Assembly (NCBI GenBank): GCA_949316495.1
Contig: OX439004.1
Span: forward strand, 41,402,447-41,466,446
Direction: 5' to 3'
Length of the DNA stretch: 64,000 bases
Source: Amphiduros pacificus
Lineage: Eukaryota > Annelida > Polychaeta > Phyllodocida > Hesionidae
The position numbers were made by a program, and so were the translations under genes. The number at the start of each line of letters is the position of its first letter. Position 1 is the stretch's first letter. Shown piece after piece: positions 60,101-64,000 of this stretch. Below the pieces are notes generated by a model, which saw only the letters and a list, made by a program, of their open reading frames with translations, made no database searches and was not told the origin of the DNA.

Positions 60101-63100
60101 GTGGGGTACATCTGAGGTGTGTCACATCTGAGGTGTGTCACATCTGAGGTGGGGCACATCTGAGGTGGGGCACATCTGAGGTGGGGCACATCTGAGGTGG
60201 GGTACATCTGAGGTGGGGCACATCTGAGGTGTGTCACATCTGAGGTGGGGCACATCTGAGGTGGGGTACATCTGAGGTGGGACATATCTAGTCAGTGAAA
60301 TGAAACTTAGTTTGTTTTCAGTTAAAGACACTGATGTGCTGGTCAATTCAAATAAAGTAGTGCAAACATAGCATAACATAATATAAAACTTATAAAGCGC
60401 CATCTATCAGTGTCCTGCCCTAAGGCGTTAAAACAGTATGACAAAGAAGGTACAATATGATTGTGATATACACAGTGACATGTACTGAAGTCAAAAATAT
60501 TGCTTGAACAGGCCAGACTTATGTGGTTAAATGAGTCAATTGTCTCACACATCTAAGGCAGAAAGGAAATTTGCCACCAGGGGCCCTAAACCAAAAGACC
60601 CTTATATACCCTTAAACTGTTTTTTAACTAATTTTTTCCAGAGCAAAATTCACCTTATTATATACAGGTTATCTAGTCATTTTGATGAACTTCTTCACTG
60701 AAGTTTGATTGATTGATCTATTTTCCCTTTACACTTGTCCATAAAATATACCATCCACAGCTGCCTCAAATTATGCACATGTCAGGATATTTTGGCAAAA
60801 TTGCTGATCTTGGCATTTGCGTGCCAGGAAATTTTCCTGAAATTGTAATTTATCCAAAAAAACCTGATGAATTTAACCAATAATTAATTATTTCTGTAAT
60901 GAGTATTATGGGCACATTTTATGTGATGGAATTCCACCACTGTATGGCTGACAGCAAGGGCTTCTTGTATTTCCCAAGTTTTCAATTGCCATTGACTTTG
61001 TCAAGGCCTTGCAAGCAATTTGAAATTTGGAAAACATTTCGAAAACAGGAAATTTTCAAACGCTTAACAAATCGCGAAATATGCAAAAATATCCTGACAG
61101 CCTCCATATCATGAAAATATCTTGGACAGTATATCTGTTCACTCATACACAAACACACACACATATATATTAGCACATGTAACCCTAATAAAATGGCAAT
61201 GAAATAAAAAAATATATAAAAACAACGCAAATATATGTTGTATTTTTTACAATTTGCTGAAATGATGGCAGCCCCATTAGTAACCTCCCTCTCATAACCC
61301 CTCTATACCACAGGCACTGACAGCCTCCGTCATGGCCCCTCAATACCACAGGCACTGACAGCCTCCCTGTCATAACCCCTCAATACCACAGGCACTGACA
61401 GCCTCCATGTCATGACCCCTCAATACCACAGGCACTGACAGCCTCCCTGTCATAACCCCTCAATACCACAGGCACTGACAGCCTCCCTGTCATGACCCCT
61501 CAATACCACAGGCACTGACAGCCTCCATGTAATGACCCCTCAATACCACAGGCATTGACAGCCTCCATGTCATAACCCCTCAATACCACAGGCACTGACA
61601 GCCTCCCTGCCATGACCGCTCAATACCACAGGCACTGACAGCCTCCCTGTCATGACCCCTCAATACCACAGGCATTGACAGCCTCCATGTCATAACCCCT
61701 CAATACCACAGGCACTGACAGCCTCCCTGCCATGACCCCTCAATACCACAGGCACCGACAGCCTCCCTGTCATGACCCCTCAATATCACAGGCACTGACA
61801 GCCTCCATGTCATGACCGCTCAATACCACAGGCACTGACAGCCTCCATGTAATGACCCCTCAATGCCACAGGCACTGACAGCCTCCCTGTCATGACCCCT
61901 CAATACCACAGGCACTGACAGCCTCCCTGTCATGACCCCTCAATACCACAGGCACTGACAGCCTCCCTGTCATGACCGCTCAATACCACAGGCACTGACA
62001 GCCTCCCTGTCATGACCCCTCAATACCACAGGCACTGACAGCCTCCATATCATGGCCCCTCAATACCACAGGCACTGACAGCCTCCATGTCATGACCGCT
62101 CAATACCACAGGCACTGACAGCCTCCATGTCATGACCGCTCAATATCACAGGCACTGACAGCCTCCCTGTCATGACCCCTCAATACCACAGGCACTGACA
62201 GCCTCCATATCATGAACCCTCAATACCATAGGCACTGACGGCCTCCATGTAATGACCCCTCAATGCCACAGGCACTGACAGCCTCCATGTCATGACCGCT
62301 CAATACCACAGGCACTGACCGCCTCCATGTCATGACCGCTCAATACCACAGGCACTGACCGCCTCCATGTAATGACCCCTCAATACCACAGGCACTGACA
62401 GCCTCCATGTCATGACCGCTCAATACCACAGGCACTGACAGCCTCCATGTCATGACCGCTCAATATCACAGGCACTGACAGCCTCCATGTCATGACCGCT
62501 CAATACCACAGGCACTGACAGCCTCCATGTCATGACCGCTCAATACCACAGGCACTGACAGCCTCCATGTAATGACCCCTCAATGCCACAGGCACTGACA
62601 GCCTCCCTGCCATGACCGCTCAATACCACAGGCACTGACAGCCTCCATGTCATGACCCCTCAATACCACAGGCACTGACAGCCTCCCTATCATGACCCTT
62701 TCAATATCACAGGCACTGACAGCCTCCATGTCATGACCCCTCAATATCACAGGCACTGACAGCCTCCATGTCTTGACCCCTCAAAACCACAGGCACTGAC
62801 AGCCTCCATATCATGGCCCCTCAATAACACAGGCACTGACAGCCTCCATATCATGACCCCTCAATACCACAGGCACCGACAGCCTCCATGCCATGCCCTC
62901 TAGCGTAAACCTTGGTCCTCTTAATAAGGAAATTACATTATAATAAGCACACTTCTCATAATCGAAGAAAAAAAATGGCTGTATTGTTACTTTGAAGGAC
63001 ACCTTACCTCGTCTCCAGGATTAATGAGTCCCTGCACAGAACAGAAGAGTGATCCATATCCTCCCAGGGTCAACAAGATCTCCTTCATGGGGTCAATGTC

Positions 63101-63937
63101 ATGGTTCAGAAGTGGTGAATATAGCTTTGACATGACATTAATTAGGCGAGGATGTCCCTGGAAATAGAGATATCGTCCAAATACCCAAGCTAATTATAAC
63201 ATACATTCCACTTTATTTTAGAGAAATGTGGTTTGTACAAACATTTTGCAAAAGAAATTTTTAAAGAAAAAAAGAAAGTTTTAAATATGGATTTATCTCC
63301 TTAAAGAGATATTTATAATAAATTCTATAAATTACATGATTAAATGATCATAGATGTGCAAATACATTGAAATTCATGGACAAAAAAATAACTTAGTCAT
63401 GGAAACACAAACCAACATTTAAAACTGATCTTGCAACCCCCCATAAATATCATAATTTATTGCAGTCACTATAAATGACGTCATTGTGGGGGATTTAATG
63501 CACATGCAACTCAAGCTGCAATGCTCTTCAATTTTCATAAAATAAGTCATAACTTTGTTCATACTAGTTCGATTGACATACTTTTTACACCAAAATATCA
63601 CATATCTCATGTTCTTTCTGACGCACATAACCATCATGCAGTAGATCTGTTCCAAGACCAAAAATCATAACATTCCTATTTCAGCCACTTCCCTCTTTGC
63701 TTACTAATTATTAAATAATCTGTATTGATGGTGATATTGAGGACCAAACACTTTTAAGATTTCCTGATTAAGTGCTTTTAATGACTAATGTTTATTTATC
63801 CACATACATAAAGAACGTGTGAGTTTACAGTTACTTACAAAACTTCGTGTGTACTGATGCATGAAGGGATTTTCACTGGTCACACATGCTTGCATTGCAT
63901 CTCGTATGTGCTTGGGTGGCATAAAATCTGGGAAACC
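48188..63937 (-). CDS. KYAT: Kynurenine--oxoglutarate aminotransferase (KYAT type), last ten exons
   Basis: Exons 5' to 3' on the - strand are 63839-63937, 63008-63157, 55311-55397, 54989-55114, 54072-54192, 50802-50968, 49418-49604, 49226-49296, 48430-48516 and 48188-48256 (TAA stop). They sum to 387 codons in consistent phase. The family (class I/II PLP aminotransferases, also acting as cysteine-S-conjugate beta-lyases) transaminates kynurenine to kynurenic acid in cytosol or mitochondria. Recognisable blocks are [85 protein letters not shown] with the PLP lysine, [44 protein letters not shown] and [16 protein letters not shown]. The family is usually about 420-450 aa, so roughly 40 N-terminal codons lie beyond the right edge. 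KYAT1 and KYAT3 cannot be separated with certainty here. The exon at 54072 starts at GTG (VFQRDEM) rather than at a second AG 9 nt inside. Confidence 0.93.
50075..50801. repeat. 50-bp minisatellite built on an aminotransferase splice donor
   Basis: About 14-15 units of 50 bp contain CTGTATGGGAGTGGGGCACG and AACACTGCTGTGAGAGTGAG. On the - strand each unit carries the last 20 or so exon bases (ACGTGCCCCACTCCCATACAG) and the donor GTGCTGCTCAC. The array starts exactly at the real junction of exon 50802-50968. Confidence 0.95.
51051..53506 (+). mobile_element. Helentron-like non-autonomous element with dimeric satellite core
   Basis: The left end ACCCTCAGCCCTGG is inverted at the right end (CAGGGGCTGAGGGT). 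The right end also forms a hairpin (53474-53506). Just inside is an (ACAT)n microsatellite (53411-53455). The core is about fifteen ~147-bp monomers in an alternating two-type pattern (GGTGAAGGTCATGTTCCATC type and GGTCAAGGTCACCGTCCATC type). A satellite core, a microsatellite and a 3' hairpin fit Helentron-associated elements of molluscs. No Rep/helicase gene is present. It sits in an aminotransferase intron. Confidence 0.65.
53560..54071. repeat. 59-bp minisatellite built on a second aminotransferase donor
   Basis: About nine units of 59 bp contain TGTGCTGGTTCCCAGAGAAG and GTGGTTTACTCACCCATCCT. On the - strand each carries about 22 exon bases (GGGAACCAGCACATCAGGATGG) followed by the donor GTGAGTAAACC. 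The array begins at the true 3' junction of exon 54072-54192. Confidence 0.95.
55398..57390. other. Intronic stretch, no gene seen
   Basis: This is part of the 7.6-kb aminotransferase intron left of the nested TRIM-NHL gene. About 55850-56060 repeats CACCAGATGTCTCTGCAG-like phrases a few times. I see no supportable exon. Confidence 0.5.
57394..57656. mobile_element. Possible hAT-like MITE with degenerate inverted ends
   Basis: The left end CAGTGCCGTAGCTAGGGGGG and the reversed right end CAGGGCTGTAGCCAGGATTG are partly inverted copies. Near each end is a pure C tract (14 at 57421). CAGNG termini recall hAT. A shared TTCTG flanks both ends, but no clean 8-bp duplication is visible. It lies about 100 bp upstream of the TRIM-NHL start. 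Confidence 0.5.
57764..59674 (+). CDS. TRIM-NHL protein (RING, B-boxes, coiled coil, NHL repeats), nested gene
   Basis: An uninterrupted 636-codon frame runs from ATG 57764 ([12 protein letters not shown]) to TAG. A C3HC4 RING has Cys12, Cys15, Cys27, His29, Cys32, Cys35, Cys58 and Cys61. B-box 1 spans about 91-133 and B-box 2 about 144-182. A coiled coil covers about 190-290, and about six NHL repeats cover 400-636 ([41 protein letters not shown]). By family this is a likely E3 ubiquitin ligase or adaptor with an RNA- or protein-binding propeller. No filamin domain separates coil and NHL, unlike TRIM2/3. An AG acceptor at 57746 suggests a 5' UTR intron, so I reject the in-frame ATG at 57665, which lies in TA repeat. 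The gene sits antisense inside an aminotransferase intron. Molluscs have many such single-exon TRIM genes. Confidence 0.92.
   Translation: MATEIAEELVSCTICFERFNNPKTLLCLHTFCAGCLQRHLAAYLSHRRDLIHPPALPCPTCREFTKIPDTGITGLRTDFKISKIIEFCEKASKKSKVCDVCKTVRNETKAAYFCRDCNKHLCQECIFRHRNTDVFDSHVVKELENARNSKAVCKDHEEEMEPLKYFCQSCKLPICILCAMTEHMLHNLTDLDKGKAHHERSKRIKSLTDKVKAKAAQVDAFLNKLETFEANLKSSYEETGDKIRSRSDEIINQIRQEERDLLAKLQHQYEGKLENITTEKENLKQCKSKLDNLKDTAVSTLLDDTGEPFCGNTNEIVKELKHAAQVQFLDPEDFSEADANFNLTFPVETPQLGQLSDENISANLSFLSRIPIRLVSKITTGNLDWPSDVALQPDGQIVVADTENYQLKLFDRFGVLKQVMAVGEIKPAGVAVTKVRTLVATDILERCVKIFSEHGQLLFEFGHDIFDSPAGIAVNSFGEYLVSDVGNHCVTVHNSQGNILARLGGFGNTDNTFDGPWYIATNDQNDIIVADMGNHCVKIFDYQLHLVAKIEHPDMLFCPSGLDVDIQGNLLICDSGRNLVSMYSPDGQFIDHILTENDGIENPHGICIEESGQLVISQCQSKSGTKHDVRVYQLYD
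59944..60290. repeat. 16-bp minisatellite (ACATCTGAGGTGGGGC)
   Basis: About 21 units of 16 bp alternate between GGTGGGGC and GGTGTGTC forms. They lie 270 bp past the TRIM-NHL stop, possibly in its 3' UTR. - strand frames are artefacts open in all frames. Confidence 0.95.
60351..60356 (+). terminator. Candidate polyadenylation signal for the TRIM-NHL gene
   Basis: This is the first AATAAA I see downstream of the stop, about 680 nt away and beyond the 16-bp array. If used, the minisatellite would be transcribed in the 3' UTR. Confidence 0.3.
61284..62893. repeat. 40-bp minisatellite, about 40 units
   Basis: Units read CAATACCACAGGCACTGACA then GCCTCCATGTCATGACCCCT. Variants (CCCTGTCATGACCCCT, CCATGTCATGACCGCT, CCATGTAATGACCCCT) recur in blocks, suggesting multi-unit duplication. 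The array lies about 115 bp from the aminotransferase donor at 63008. Confidence 0.96.
63158..63838. other. Aminotransferase intron, nothing notable
   Basis: AT-rich intron between the first two visible exons. No repeat or exon candidate stands out. Confidence 0.6.
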
Positions 63938-64000
63938 CTGAAATAGACGACAGATTCATCATTTAGCTTCACAAATGGATGTGGCATGATAGCTTCATGG

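Noticed and set aside
59922-60403. Frames reading [11 protein letters not shown]
   Set aside because: The 16-bp minisatellite is open in all frames, with no independent support.

Overview
This window is eukaryotic, AT-rich, intron-rich and full of minisatellites. It looks like a mollusc, probably a gastropod, although the species cannot be named from the sequence. The grounds are spliceosomal GT-AG genes, tandem NRF-6-type acyltransferase genes, a single-coding-exon TRIM-NHL gene, tRNA-derived SINEs and a Helentron-like satellite-bearing element.

Region 1 (about 1-8.7 kb, + strand) holds the 3' part of a gene made of 24-39 nt symmetric phase-1 micro-exons. Several encode variants of DG(P/S)VPYKRN, and the last encodes a longer acidic segment ending in KKR-DLG. 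The KR spacing resembles a processed secreted-peptide precursor. I do not recognise the gene, and its N-terminus lies outside the window. This is the best candidate here for something undescribed.

Region 2 (11.8-43.5 kb, - strand) holds two neighbouring NRF-6 (nose resistant to fluoxetine)-type membrane acyltransferase genes. Gene A (11806-23478, 14 coding exons, about 811 aa) and gene B (28330-43454, 15 coding exons, about 737 aa) were assembled exon by exon, and every junction keeps phase. Gene B keeps the family's R-x10-H motif, while gene A has Asn in place of the His. One gene A exon carries a 96-bp in-frame tandem array whose every unit keeps a splice acceptor.

Region 3 (48.2-63.9 kb, - strand) holds the last ten exons of a PLP-dependent kynurenine aminotransferase (KYAT type), with the PLP lysine context intact. 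The first ~40 codons lie beyond the right edge. Its 7.6-kb intron holds a RING/B-box/coiled-coil/NHL gene on the + strand (57764-59674).

A recurring theme is minisatellites that start at, and include, exon-intron junctions (12.4-12.9, 30.1-30.4, 50.1-50.8 and 53.6-54.1 kb; 35.6-36.1 kb abuts a donor). Mobile DNA includes tRNA-SINEs with target duplications, piggyBac-like TTAA-flanked MITEs, a Helentron-like element and a possible hAT-like MITE. No retrovirus-like, LTR or capsid-bearing element was recognised, and there is no CRISPR array.
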